Origin: Candidatus Bathyarchaeota archaeon
GTDB lineage: Archaea; Thermoproteota; Bathyarchaeia; Bathyarchaeales; Bathyarchaeaceae
Assembly (NCBI GenBank): GCA_020348865.1
Contig: CP070754.1
Location: forward strand, 445,311-479,307
Length of the DNA: 33,997 nt
Reading direction: 5' to 3'
Of the stretch, positions 8,431 to 16,296 are shown one piece after another. Position numbers and translations under genes: made by a program. The notes beneath the pieces are model-generated. The model ran no database searches. It was given only the letters and a program-made list of their open reading frames with translations, and had not been told where the DNA came from. The first letter of the stretch is position 1. Each line of letters starts with the position of its first letter.

Positions 8431-9312
8431 TTGAAAGTTGAAGTCAAGTGCGCTGCCTGCATATTTCACCGTGGCTGCTTGGAAATCGTGGAGGCAACAA
8501 ATGATCTATCCATTCAGTTCAAAACAGTCTCTGCTCTCACCCGCCTATTGGTCGACCAATTCAATCCTGACACGGTGCCTGCTTTTCTAGGCACGGAAAG
8601 GGACAGGCTGATAAAAAGGCTCACCGGCAATCCGGATCCCTACGCAAAAAGGAAGCAGCTGAGTAATCGACGAGCCCTGGAAACTCTGTCGTTAGCGAGA
8701 AAAATTGTGTCAGACCAATCTCGTACGGAGTCCAGGTTCAGGTGGGCTTGTCTAAGCTCCATAGTTGGCAACATCATAGAATTCGATATCCCTGACCACA
8801 AGTTTGGGTTTCAGGACGTTGAAGACTCAATTCTGCGAGCTGAGGAGGACTTGGTTATTGACGAAATTCCTAAGATCTTTGACGCCGCAAAAAAAGCGAA
8901 ACGAGTCCTATACTTGACTGACAACGCCGGCGAAATCGCATTTGACACGCTGCTTATACAAGAGTTTAAAAAACTGGGAGGGCACGTTACCGTTGCAGTC
9001 AAGGGCAAGCCGATAAGCAACGATGCCACTCTCGAAGATGCTATTTTCGTGGGAATGCGCGAAGTCACAGACAACATAATTACGACTGGCACGGATGTTG
9101 TTGGCTTGATCCCTAGTGAATGTTCGGACGAATTTCTAGCTTCATATAACGTGGCCGATTTAGTGGTGGCAAAAGGGATGGGACATGCTGAAACACTCAC
9201 AGAGCTTAGCCTAACCTCTCCCCACGTGCTTCTGATGAGAACTAAATGCACTCCCGTTGCCAACTTCTTCAACGTAAGCAGAGGAAAAAACGTTGCCAAG
9301 CTGATGTCTTAG
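8431..9312 (+). CDS. DUF89/ARMT1-like metal-dependent phosphatase
   Basis: The DUF89 family contains damage-control phosphatases that hydrolyse harmful or excess sugar phosphates and related metabolites. Recognisable are the N-terminal CAAC pair (Cys7 and Cys10) typical of the prokaryotic subfamily, YLTDNAGEIAFD at about residues 161-172 with the metal-binding Asp/Asn, VTVAVKGKPISNDAT, and VAKGMGHAETL near the C-terminus. The TTG at 8431 is preferred over an in-frame TTG at 8392 because GAGGT lies 6 nt upstream and the product then starts MKVEVKCAAC. It gives 293 residues, normal for the family. The debranching enzyme gene starts 3 nt after its stop, so the two are probably co-transcribed, which fits a role in cleaning up sugar phosphates made during polymer breakdown. 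Confidence 0.87.
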   Translation: MKVEVKCAACIFHRGCLEIVEATNDLSIQFKTVSALTRLLVDQFNPDTVPAFLGTERDRLIKRLTGNPDPYAKRKQLSNRRALETLSLARKIVSDQSRTESRFRWACLSSIVGNIIEFDIPDHKFGFQDVEDSILRAEEDLVIDEIPKIFDAAKKAKRVLYLTDNAGEIAFDTLLIQEFKKLGGHVTVAVKGKPISNDATLEDAIFVGMREVTDNIITTGTDVVGLIPSECSDEFLASYNVADLVVAKGMGHAETLTELSLTSPHVLLMRTKCTPVANFFNVSRGKNVAKLMS

Positions 9313-9315
9313 ACG

Positions 9316-11427
9316 TTGGATGATGAAGAAATGGAAATTGACTTGCCAGAAATCCACATAGGACCAGACGTTCTATCCGATTTCGACAAAGCTATCCAGA
9401 CCGAGTGGATTGTAACCAACGGCCTAGGCGGATACGCCTCCTCAACAGTGCTGGGAATCAACACTCGAAAGTTTCACGGGCTCATGGTTGCTGCTTCTAA
9501 CCCTCCCGTAGACCGCAATGTTATTCTCACCAAACTCGATGAAGAGTTTCAGATCGAAAACAAGGTTTATTTCACAGGGGCAAACGAGCTAAAAAGCGGT
9601 ATTCAGCCCAGCGGGAGCCAGTCTCCGTCTAGCTTCTCTCTCAATCCTCTTCCCACCTATAGGTATGTTGCGCACGGTTTTGAGCTTCAGAAGAGAATTT
9701 TCATGCCTCATGGAAAGAACACCACTGTCGTGATGTATGAATCCTTCAACCCTAACAGGAGCGGGGTGGTTCTTCACATATCACCACTGCTCAGCTTTCG
9801 ACACTTTTATTCGGTGACGAAAAAAGAAAACTTGGGCTGGAGCTTTGTCCAGAAGCCTTTCGAGAAGGGAGTAATCGTCAAACCGTCTGTTCAACCATCA
9901 CCTCTAATCCTCTTTTCGAGCAAAGGACAATATTCCCCCAATGATGGAAAGTGGATTAGAGATGTTCTCTACCGGGTAGACTGTTCTCGTGGCGAAAGTT
10001 GCGTTGACGACAGTTTTCGGCCAGGGAAATTTGAACTCAGAATCGCTCCCAAGGAGAGAAAAGAATTCTTCGTTATTGCAGCTAAGTGCAGAAGCGAGAA
10101 AGAAGCTCAAACCGTTCTTTCGTCAATCTGCAGAGAGTCAAACTATGCAGATGTCCTATACAATCAGGAGTTGATACGTCTGGAAAACCTGTTAGCAACG
10201 TTTCGAAAACAGTACGCTGATGTTAAAATGGAAGATTGGCTGAAATGGCTTGTCCTGGTGGCCGATTCGTTCCTTGTCGAGAGGGCGTCGACCAAGACGA
10301 AATCAGTGATCGCCGGATACCACTGGTTTGAGGACTGGGGACGGGATTCAATGATTTCTCTGCCTGCATTAACGCTTGTCACAGGAAGATTCGAAGTTGC
10401 AGAGAAGATTCTGTTGACTTTCAAGCGTTATTGCAGCAAAGGCCTCATTCCTAATCGATTCCCAGATCAAGCTGGAGATACGCCACTCTACAACACGGTG
10501 GACGCCACTCTCTGGTATTTCAACGCGGTTCTTCAGTATCTCAAATACACAGGAAACTTTGATTTCGTAAGAAAGCAGCAGTGGGAATCGTTGCAGTCCA
10601 TTATTGAACACCACATTCATGGAACCAATTATAATGTACGAATGGATGACGATGGGCTAATCGCACATGGGCCACAGCTAACATGGATGGATGCAATGAC
10701 AGGCGACCAGCCTGTGACTCCCAGAAATGGAAAAGCCGTTGAAATCCAGGCGTTGTGGTACAACGCTTTGAAAGTCATGGAACTCCTTGCTACACGGTTC
10801 AACCAGAAGCTAGGTGCAGAAAAGTACCGAGATCTGGCTGAAAAAACCAGAAATAGCTTAGCAGAAAAGTTTTGGAACTCACGGAAGCATTGCTTGTTTG
10901 ATGTAATCTGTGAAGGCCAGAGAGACAAAGCATTAAGACCAAATCAAGTGATAGCTGTTGCGCTAGATTTTACCATGCTTGATAGAACAAGAGCAAAGGA
11001 AGTTGTTGAAACTGTCCGGAGAGAGCTCTGGGGCAAGTATGGGCTGAGAACCCTATCAAAAGATAATCCACAGTATATAGGAAAATACATAGGAGATTGG
11101 ACATATCGGAACAGGGCGTACCACAACGGGACAGTTTGGGCTTGGCTTCTTGGGCCTTTCACCACTGCGTTTCTCAAAGTCAAAGAATACGAGAAGCGTT
11201 GGCGGAATTTCGCTTTTCAGAATTTTTTGAAGCCGCTCTTTCAGGAGAAGACTTTCAAAGGGGGACTCGGAACAATAAGCGAGATATTTGATGGTGATTC
11301 ACCCCATGCCTCTCGGGGATGCGTATCTCAGGCATGGAGCGTGGCTGAGCCGTTGAGAGCTTTCATTGAGGACGTCTTGCTGAAAAGACCTCCATACGAA
11401 AGACAGATTCTAACTGAGGTTACGTAA
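9316..11427 (+). CDS. Glycogen debranching enzyme (amylo-alpha-1,6-glucosidase, GH133-like)
   Basis: Removes alpha-1,6 branches during breakdown of glycogen-like polymers. The N-terminal domain (about residues 20-220) begins with TEWIVTNGLGGYASSTVLG followed by TRKFHGLMVAA, the hallmark of the GDE N-terminal domain. The C-terminal (alpha/alpha)6 domain, about 290-690, contains WFEDWGRDSMISLPALTL, NTVDATLWYFNAV, LTWMDAMTGDQPVTPR, GKAVEIQALWYNAL and YHNGTVWAWLLGP, with several acidic residues in the expected catalytic region. The 703 residues are the usual archaeal and bacterial length. The TTG at 9316 lies 3 nt after the DUF89 stop; an in-frame ATG at 9331 is an alternative. It is the first of several glucan-related genes in the window. 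Assignment is strong. Confidence 0.95.
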   Translation: MDDEEMEIDLPEIHIGPDVLSDFDKAIQTEWIVTNGLGGYASSTVLGINTRKFHGLMVAASNPPVDRNVILTKLDEEFQIENKVYFTGANELKSGIQPSGSQSPSSFSLNPLPTYRYVAHGFELQKRIFMPHGKNTTVVMYESFNPNRSGVVLHISPLLSFRHFYSVTKKENLGWSFVQKPFEKGVIVKPSVQPSPLILFSSKGQYSPNDGKWIRDVLYRVDCSRGESCVDDSFRPGKFELRIAPKERKEFFVIAAKCRSEKEAQTVLSSICRESNYADVLYNQELIRLENLLATFRKQYADVKMEDWLKWLVLVADSFLVERASTKTKSVIAGYHWFEDWGRDSMISLPALTLVTGRFEVAEKILLTFKRYCSKGLIPNRFPDQAGDTPLYNTVDATLWYFNAVLQYLKYTGNFDFVRKQQWESLQSIIEHHIHGTNYNVRMDDDGLIAHGPQLTWMDAMTGDQPVTPRNGKAVEIQALWYNALKVMELLATRFNQKLGAEKYRDLAEKTRNSLAEKFWNSRKHCLFDVICEGQRDKALRPNQVIAVALDFTMLDRTRAKEVVETVRRELWGKYGLRTLSKDNPQYIGKYIGDWTYRNRAYHNGTVWAWLLGPFTTAFLKVKEYEKRWRNFAFQNFLKPLFQEKTFKGGLGTISEIFDGDSPHASRGCVSQAWSVAEPLRAFIEDVLLKRPPYERQILTEVT

Positions 11428-11622
11428 TTATGTAGGCTTGCGGGAAAACGTTACCGAATTTCCGCACATATAGCCAACTAGTCATTGACTGTCTCCATCT
11501 TGTCAAATCGCGTGTACGGTGTTGACTCATTTGCAAGCATGAAACACCTCATATCGCACATCCAAGTCAATGTTCAAGGAACCAATCAAGCCTTATATTC
11601 CTCAGATTTCAAGGGTTGATTT

Positions 11623-12693
11623 ATGAGATCAGATAATGCAATTGGACCTTCCAGAACTGGGGTGAGAGTGGTTAAGAAACCATCTTATGTTGTTGACCAA
11701 TCTAGGCTTCAACGTTTTGACGTCAGAAACACAGTTTTCGAGAGGATAACATGGGATTCGTCGTGGAAAGGCCACAAACAAATGTACGACGAAAGACTTC
11801 TTGATACAGTGGCTGAAGGGAAATGTGGCTATTCGAGAGTCGACGTTGCCTTAACCTGTGCTTCATGGATAGTGCACGATGCTTTTGAAGGCGGGTTCTC
11901 TTGGAAGAAAATCGAGATACAGAGGACCCCAAGAGGCTCTCTTGGAATTGACTGGACGAAAACGACTTGTGAAGTTAATGATACACGCAAGATGAGCGTT
12001 TGTGTCAAGCGCGCGGCAAGGCTCTTCGGTGCTTCGCTGATAGGAATCTGCAAGCTCAACAGAGACTGGTTGTACACAGGCATTGAAATCCCAGACGAAT
12101 TTCAGAATGTCATCGTTATGGCTATTGAAATGGATTTGGATGGAATTGGAACTTCTCCCACTGCCTTAGCTGCAGCCGCTACTGGAGTAGGATACTCAAA
12201 AATGGCTTTCACGCTCGCAAGCATGGGCGAGTTCATCCGAAACCTTGGATATGAAGCCATCCAATGCGGAAACGACACTGCCTTGAGTGTTCCAATCGCA
12301 ATCGACGCCGGGCTAGGAGAACTAGGGCGCAATGGCCTGCTAATAACTCCTCAATATGGTCCAAGAGTCAGACTCTGCAAGATTTTCACAAATCTCCCAC
12401 TGCAACTCGATAAACCTATAGAGTTCGGTGTAAAAGGATCCTGCAAAAAATGCAAATTGTGTGCCAAACATTGCGAAGCACATGCAATCTCTGTAGAAGA
12501 TGATCCGAGTTTCACGGTGATATGTCAATCGAATAATCCAGGAGCATTAAAATGGTATGTTGACGCTGAAAAATGCTACCTCTATTGGTGCGAGAACGGC
12601 ACAGATTGCTCAACCTGCATCAAAGTCTGTCCATACAACATCGCGTCAGGAAGGAAAACTGACCTTTCTTCAAAAGAGTTTTGGGGCACATAA
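11623..12693 (+). CDS. Reductive-dehalogenase-like Fe-S/cobamide protein lacking a Tat signal
   Basis: Resembles the catalytic subunit RdhA, in which a cobamide and two 4Fe-4S clusters reduce organohalides; the QueG epoxyqueuosine reductases are more distant relatives. Family motifs include SPTALAAAATGVGYSKMAF, CGNDTALSVPIAIDAG, LGELGRNGLLITPQYGPRVR and LCKIFTNLPL. The first cluster is Cys274, 277, 280 and 284; its last Cys is followed by Glu rather than the common Pro. The second uses Cys329, 332 and 336, with Cys318 or Cys323 nearby. At 356 residues it is shorter than respiratory RdhA, has no twin-arginine signal, and no rdhB-like anchor gene is adjacent, so it is probably soluble and cytoplasmic. 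The ATG follows GGGTTGATTT. TATATTCC at 11593-11600 may be its TATA box. The substrate is unknown. Confidence 0.85.
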   Translation: MRSDNAIGPSRTGVRVVKKPSYVVDQSRLQRFDVRNTVFERITWDSSWKGHKQMYDERLLDTVAEGKCGYSRVDVALTCASWIVHDAFEGGFSWKKIEIQRTPRGSLGIDWTKTTCEVNDTRKMSVCVKRAARLFGASLIGICKLNRDWLYTGIEIPDEFQNVIVMAIEMDLDGIGTSPTALAAAATGVGYSKMAFTLASMGEFIRNLGYEAIQCGNDTALSVPIAIDAGLGELGRNGLLITPQYGPRVRLCKIFTNLPLQLDKPIEFGVKGSCKKCKLCAKHCEAHAISVEDDPSFTVICQSNNPGALKWYVDAEKCYLYWCENGTDCSTCIKVCPYNIASGRKTDLSSKEFWGT

Positions 12694-12732
12694 ACCGCCC
12701 TTCCTCCCCAGCAGAATCAACAAGGATGAAGG

Positions 12733-13866
12733 CTATTTTGCCTTCAGACAAGGTCGTCCTCTAGCACTGTTGAAGCTACTCTTTAACCCATTTCCAGTCA
12801 AAATGACTACGGCTTCATCGCACTTTGATGTTTCTCTAGCTTTGAACTGTTTCTGGTACCCAGCATAGGCAACAGCCGAGCTTGGTTCAACAAAAAAGCC
12901 TTTTCTCCCAAGATCTAGGAAAGCGTTGAATATTTCATGTTCTTCAACCAGCACAGTAGATCCGTTTGAGTCCTTCAAACTTTTGGTCATAAGGTCCAGA
13001 AGAGGAGGGTTCACACTCACCAGAGCGTCGGCAATGGAGGTTATCCTTTCAGGAGGAGTGTAGTCCAAGCCTCTAAAGCGATGATGCAAAGGTGAGACCT
13101 GTCTCGTCTGGCAAGCAACAATTCTCGGAAAGGTCCCGACTAGACCGGATTTTTCTAGATGCTTGAGCCCATCTATAATCCCAAGAAGTAAGGTTCCAGC
13201 AGACACTGGCAGATAGATGATGTCTGGGAGTCTCCATTCAAGCTGTTCTGCTAGCTCGTAGGCGAGGCATCGTATGCCATCCCTAAATAGAGGATGTAAT
13301 ATGTGCCCAACATAGAATTTTCTTCGTTCATTTTTCTGTGCTTCCGCCGCAACTTCGCTTCTGCCCCCGGAAACTTTGACAACCTCTGCCCCATAAAAGC
13401 GAATTTGGTTAAGCTTCTGCCCAGAAACGCTTTCCGGAACGTAGATTTTAGCTTTCAATTGTGCACAAGCGGCATAGGCTGCTATGGATGCCCCGGCGTT
13501 GCCTGAAGAATCCTCTGAAACGTATCCTCTAACATCTTTCAGTGGTACATTCAAAGCGGAGATCAGCGCAGTTGACCCTCTATCCTTGAAGGAGCCTGTT
13601 GGATTCAAATAGTCTAGCTTGAAGTGCAGGCCTTTTGAAGGCTTGATCAAGGGTGTCCATCCTTCTCCTAGGCTTATGATTTCTTCATCTTTTACATATG
13701 GGAAAAAGTCCATGTAGCGCAGTAGGCCTCGATTTCGATTGTGAATCTTCTCCTTTTCGAAATGGAAATCTAAACGCGTTTCAAATGGCGAACAGCAGAA
13801 ACATCGAAAATCCAACACGCTGGACGATATGCGACCACATTTTGAGCATCTGATTTCGAATTCCAT
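12733..13866 (-). CDS. thrC: Threonine-synthase-like PLP-dependent enzyme
   Basis: A fold-type II PLP enzyme; threonine synthase converts O-phosphohomoserine to threonine. The N-terminal zinc-ribbon-like segment has Cys7, Cys10, Cys22, Cys24 and Cys25. SLGEGWTPLIKP follows, and LNPTGSFKDRG contains the PLP lysine Lys94. SEDSSGNAGASIAAYAA binds the PLP phosphate or substrate, and ILTGNGLK is near the C-terminus. The ATG at 13866 is preferred over a GTG at 13884 because GGAG lies upstream and the product then starts MEFEIRC. The 377 residues suit the archaeal threonine synthase group, but related paralogues such as threonine dehydratase-like or cysteate synthase-like enzymes cannot be excluded. 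It is convergent with the reductive-dehalogenase-like gene. Confidence 0.85.
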   Translation of the reverse strand: MEFEIRCSKCGRISSSVLDFRCFCCSPFETRLDFHFEKEKIHNRNRGLLRYMDFFPYVKDEEIISLGEGWTPLIKPSKGLHFKLDYLNPTGSFKDRGSTALISALNVPLKDVRGYVSEDSSGNAGASIAAYAACAQLKAKIYVPESVSGQKLNQIRFYGAEVVKVSGGRSEVAAEAQKNERRKFYVGHILHPLFRDGIRCLAYELAEQLEWRLPDIIYLPVSAGTLLLGIIDGLKHLEKSGLVGTFPRIVACQTRQVSPLHHRFRGLDYTPPERITSIADALVSVNPPLLDLMTKSLKDSNGSTVLVEEHEIFNAFLDLGRKGFFVEPSSAVAYAGYQKQFKARETSKCDEAVVILTGNGLKSSFNSARGRPCLKAK

Positions 13867-14000
13867 ACTCCGTGCTCCAATCACATGAGCTTGCTAGTAA
13901 TTGGCTATTGTTCTCACACAAGTTTTAACGGTTTACATTGTTCGATGTGATGCTGTTGAAAGATGCTTCAACAAGAAGAGGGTGAAAAACACCACGCGCG

Positions 14001-14007
14001 TATATAG
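14001..14007 (+). promoter_or_regulatory. Putative TATA box for the winged-helix gene at 14051
   Basis: TATATAG, preceded by a GC-rich ACGCGCG, is centred 47 nt before the ATG, leaving a leader of about 20 nt that carries GTGATGAG. Confidence 0.4.
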
Positions 14008-14050
14008 CTTTATTTGATTGGTAGTCTGAGTTCTACGTGATGAGTGTCAT

Positions 14051-14308
14051 ATGACAGCGCAGACTAGGAGACGTGCACGACACGATATTATCATGAGAGT
14101 CTTGGAAGTTGCGAAGAGCGGTGAGAGAAAGACAAACATGATGCTCAAAGCTCGCTTGAACTTCGACATGGCAGAGCGGTATTTGACAGCTTTGAACCAA
14201 GCTGGACTGATCACTGAAGAGTTGGGTGTTTGGAGGACAACGGAGAAAGGGCTTCATGTCATAGAAGCTTGCAGCATATGTCGTTTTCTGGCAGAGGAAG
14301 CGAAGTGA
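14051..14308 (+). CDS. Archaeal winged-helix protein (HTH_45-like), paralogue 1
   Basis: A small DNA-binding-type protein of 85 residues. The pattern DIIMRVLEVAKSGERKTNMM, then LKARLNFDMAERYLTALNQ, then AGLITEELGVWRTTEKGLHV reads as helix, recognition helix and wing. The same pattern occurs in the genes at 29006 and 30238 (DIxxxVL...KTxIMYxANLSxxxLxRYL), so the three are paralogues. They resemble the archaeal PF14947-type winged helix, usually described as a transcriptional regulator. The C-terminus has a CSIC pair at about residues 75-78. It is divergent from the threonine-synthase-like gene, so it might control either. The regulon is unknown. Confidence 0.8.
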   Translation: MTAQTRRRARHDIIMRVLEVAKSGERKTNMMLKARLNFDMAERYLTALNQAGLITEELGVWRTTEKGLHVIEACSICRFLAEEAK

Positions 14309-14473
14309 GAACCGACTGCATGTGAATGTGGCGGCGTGAAATAGTAGAATTTTAGGCTTGATTCAACCTCAGTTGTTACAGCTCCGCCTAGGGAATCCTG
14401 TGACTGTGCACCATTCTTCTCATCATGTTGCTCGCGCATAGAAAGCTTGTCTGTGTCTGCAATCTTACGGTGT

Positions 14474-15382
14474 TCAACGCGTAGTAACAAGGTAGACTCC
14501 GATGAAAACTAGAAGTCCTCCCACAAGAATGGACCAATTCAGCTTTTCCCCAATAAACGTGACCGAAAACAAGACAGTGACCAGCGGCTCTGCAAACAGG
14601 AATGAACTGGTGACGGCCGCTCCAACTTGTTTCAGTACGTAGAACCAGATATAATATCCAAAAAGAGAACAAGCAAGAGATAGGAAGAGAACTGCCATCC
14701 AGCCTTTCAGGCTCATCGTGAATATCAAATGAAGAGAGTTTTCAGCTAGAGAAAAAGGGATTAGACATAATCCCCCCAGAATTGCCACGTAGGCTACAAC
14801 AAGAAAAGGGCTATACTTCTCCATTATCTTCTTTCCCAAGAGGCTGTATGTAGCCCAGAGAACTGGGGTGGAGAGCAAGATCAAGCTTCCCAGAAAGAAT
14901 TCCATGCTACCTGGAAAGCCCAAAGCACCACGTGTGAGGACAGTTGATGCACCAGCAATGGCAAGTCCAATTCCAACAATCTGCTTTTTCTCAAAACGTT
15001 CCTTGAATATGTGAGCGGAGAGAATAGTGATAAGAATCGGCGAGAGGAGGCACACAAAAATCGCTGCGACGGGTGCGCTCGCCATCTGAATGCCAGTGTA
15101 CTGAGCAGTGAAAAAAAAAGTGACGCCTGTGAGAGCAAGAAACAGCAGTGTCCGAACGTCTTCCTTTCCAACGAGAAGTCTACAGTCTTGTTCTCTACAT
15201 TTCTTGAAGAGAAGCATGACGAGGAAGAATCCACCTGCAACGAGAAATCTGAAAGTGGCTATTGCAACGGGGGTCAATCCGTCTCTTAGCGCAATCTCAA
15301 CGACTACAAACGAGCTTCCCCACAAGACTATCAGAGTTATCATTAGGAATGCGTTGAAGGAACCTATTGTGCTTGCTTGCAT
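14474..15382 (-). CDS. EamA/DMT-superfamily transporter
   Basis: An integral membrane protein of the drug/metabolite transporter superfamily, whose members export or import amino acids, metabolites or nucleotide sugars. The 302 residues contain about ten hydrophobic segments arranged as two EamA repeats: the first from about residue 10 (LWGSSFVVVEIALRDGL) and the second from about residue 160 (PVLWATYSLLGKKIM). LFAEPLVTVLFSVTFIGEKL near residue 270 is the typical end of the second repeat. The ATG at 15382 is about 34 nt from a TATA-like ATTAAATC, so the mRNA is nearly leaderless. It is convergent with the winged-helix gene and divergent from the hydrolase gene. Substrate cannot be told from sequence. 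Confidence 0.9.
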   Translation of the reverse strand: MQASTIGSFNAFLMITLIVLWGSSFVVVEIALRDGLTPVAIATFRFLVAGGFFLVMLLFKKCREQDCRLLVGKEDVRTLLFLALTGVTFFFTAQYTGIQMASAPVAAIFVCLLSPILITILSAHIFKERFEKKQIVGIGLAIAGASTVLTRGALGFPGSMEFFLGSLILLSTPVLWATYSLLGKKIMEKYSPFLVVAYVAILGGLCLIPFSLAENSLHLIFTMSLKGWMAVLFLSLACSLFGYYIWFYVLKQVGAAVTSSFLFAEPLVTVLFSVTFIGEKLNWSILVGGLLVFIGVYLVTTR

Positions 15383-15412
15383 AGTGGGTATCTTCTTGCT
15401 TGGTGCATAAAT

Positions 15413-15420
15413 GATTTAAT
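15413..15420 (-). promoter_or_regulatory. Putative TATA box for the EamA gene
   Basis: ATTAAATC on the minus strand, centred about 34 nt before the ATG at 15382, predicts a leader of only about 8 nt. Confidence 0.35.
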
Positions 15421-15450
15421 CAGAAACTCGAAAACAGAGATACACTCTAG

Positions 15451-15459
15451 CTTTATATG
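15451..15459 (+). promoter_or_regulatory. Putative TATA box for the MBL-fold hydrolase
   Basis: CTTTATATG is placed so that transcription would begin near 15481, just ahead of GGAG (15481-15484) and a short frame starting at 15489. Confidence 0.4.
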
Positions 15460-15488
15460 CGCTCAGAAAGAGACTAGGTAGGAGAAAA

Positions 15489-15545
15489 ATGAACAAGGTT
15501 AAGAAGCCATGGATGGGTGAGTGTCCCAAATGGGTCTTTCAGTGA
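15489..15545 (+). promoter_or_regulatory. Short upstream frame (18 codons) overlapping the hydrolase start
   Basis: An ATG at 15489, 4 nt after GGAG, opens an 18-codon frame (MNKVKKPWMGECPKWVFQ) that ends in TGA after the downstream gene has already begun in another frame. It could be a leader peptide coupling translation, or chance. Nothing proves it is translated. Confidence 0.3.
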
Positions 15546-16174
15546 AATGGTTGGGTCACGCCAGCTTCATCATAGAAGCTGAGGGAAAAGCCATCTATAT
15601 CGATCCCTATGAAGGAGAATACACTGAAAAAGCGGATATCACATTGGTGACTCACTCTCATCACGACCACTGCGACCCCTCAAAGATCAACAAGGTTCGC
15701 AAGGACGAAACCATAATCATTTCACCAGCCGAATGCGTCCCCAAGATAGGCGGAAAAGTGAAGACACTCAAGCCTGGGGAGAGAATTACAATTGGAAACA
15801 TAACCGTGGAAGCCACAGAGGCCTACAACTGCAAGCGCTTCAGGTCACCAGGAAAACCCTTCCACCCTAGAGGTCACGGAGTGGGCTACATCATAACGGT
15901 CAAAGGAAAGACGGTCTACCACGCAGGGGACACGGATTTCATACCAGAAATGGATAACTTAGGAAAAGTCGACCTAGCCCTGCTTCCAAGCGGAGACACC
16001 TACACCATGGATAATTCAGACGCCGCAAAAGCCACCCTCACTATCAAACCACAAGTGGTCATTCCAATGCACCGTTGGGACACCGATCCCACAGAACTCA
16101 AAGAGAGTGTCGAAGCTGCGTCACAAATCAGAGTTGTTACGTTGAAACCAGGACAGCAGTTCACATTGGAATAA
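15530..16174 (+). CDS. Metallo-beta-lactamase-fold metal-dependent hydrolase (UPF0173/UlaG-like)
   Basis: A cytoplasmic metal-dependent hydrolase of the MBL superfamily, similar to the UPF0173 group. The protein opens MGLSVKWLGHASFIIEAEGK, and YIDPY and THSHHDHCD supply the HxHxDH metal ligands. HAGDTDFIPEM and PMHRWDTDP provide the later metal-binding Asp and His. The 214 residues match the family. The ATG at 15530 is chosen over a GTG at 15521: GGGTGAG at 15514-15520 directly abuts the GTG but is about 9 nt from the ATG. The gene is divergent from the EamA transporter. The natural substrate of this group is unknown. Confidence 0.9.
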   Translation: MGLSVKWLGHASFIIEAEGKAIYIDPYEGEYTEKADITLVTHSHHDHCDPSKINKVRKDETIIISPAECVPKIGGKVKTLKPGERITIGNITVEATEAYNCKRFRSPGKPFHPRGHGVGYIITVKGKTVYHAGDTDFIPEMDNLGKVDLALLPSGDTYTMDNSDAAKATLTIKPQVVIPMHRWDTDPTELKESVEAASQIRVVTLKPGQQFTLE

Positions 16175-16296
16175 CCTACCTATGCAACTTCGTTGCCTGA
16201 GAGTAATCTTATCATACAACGAAATCAGTGTTACACTATAGATTGTGAACGCCCTTGTGCAAACTTGAAAACCAAGGCGTGCAATGCAGCATTTTC

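Noticed and set aside
16184-16196. Small hairpin GCAAC-TTC-GTTGC after the MBL-fold hydrolase as a terminator
   Set aside because: The stem is only 5 bp and no T-run follows, so it is too weak to call.
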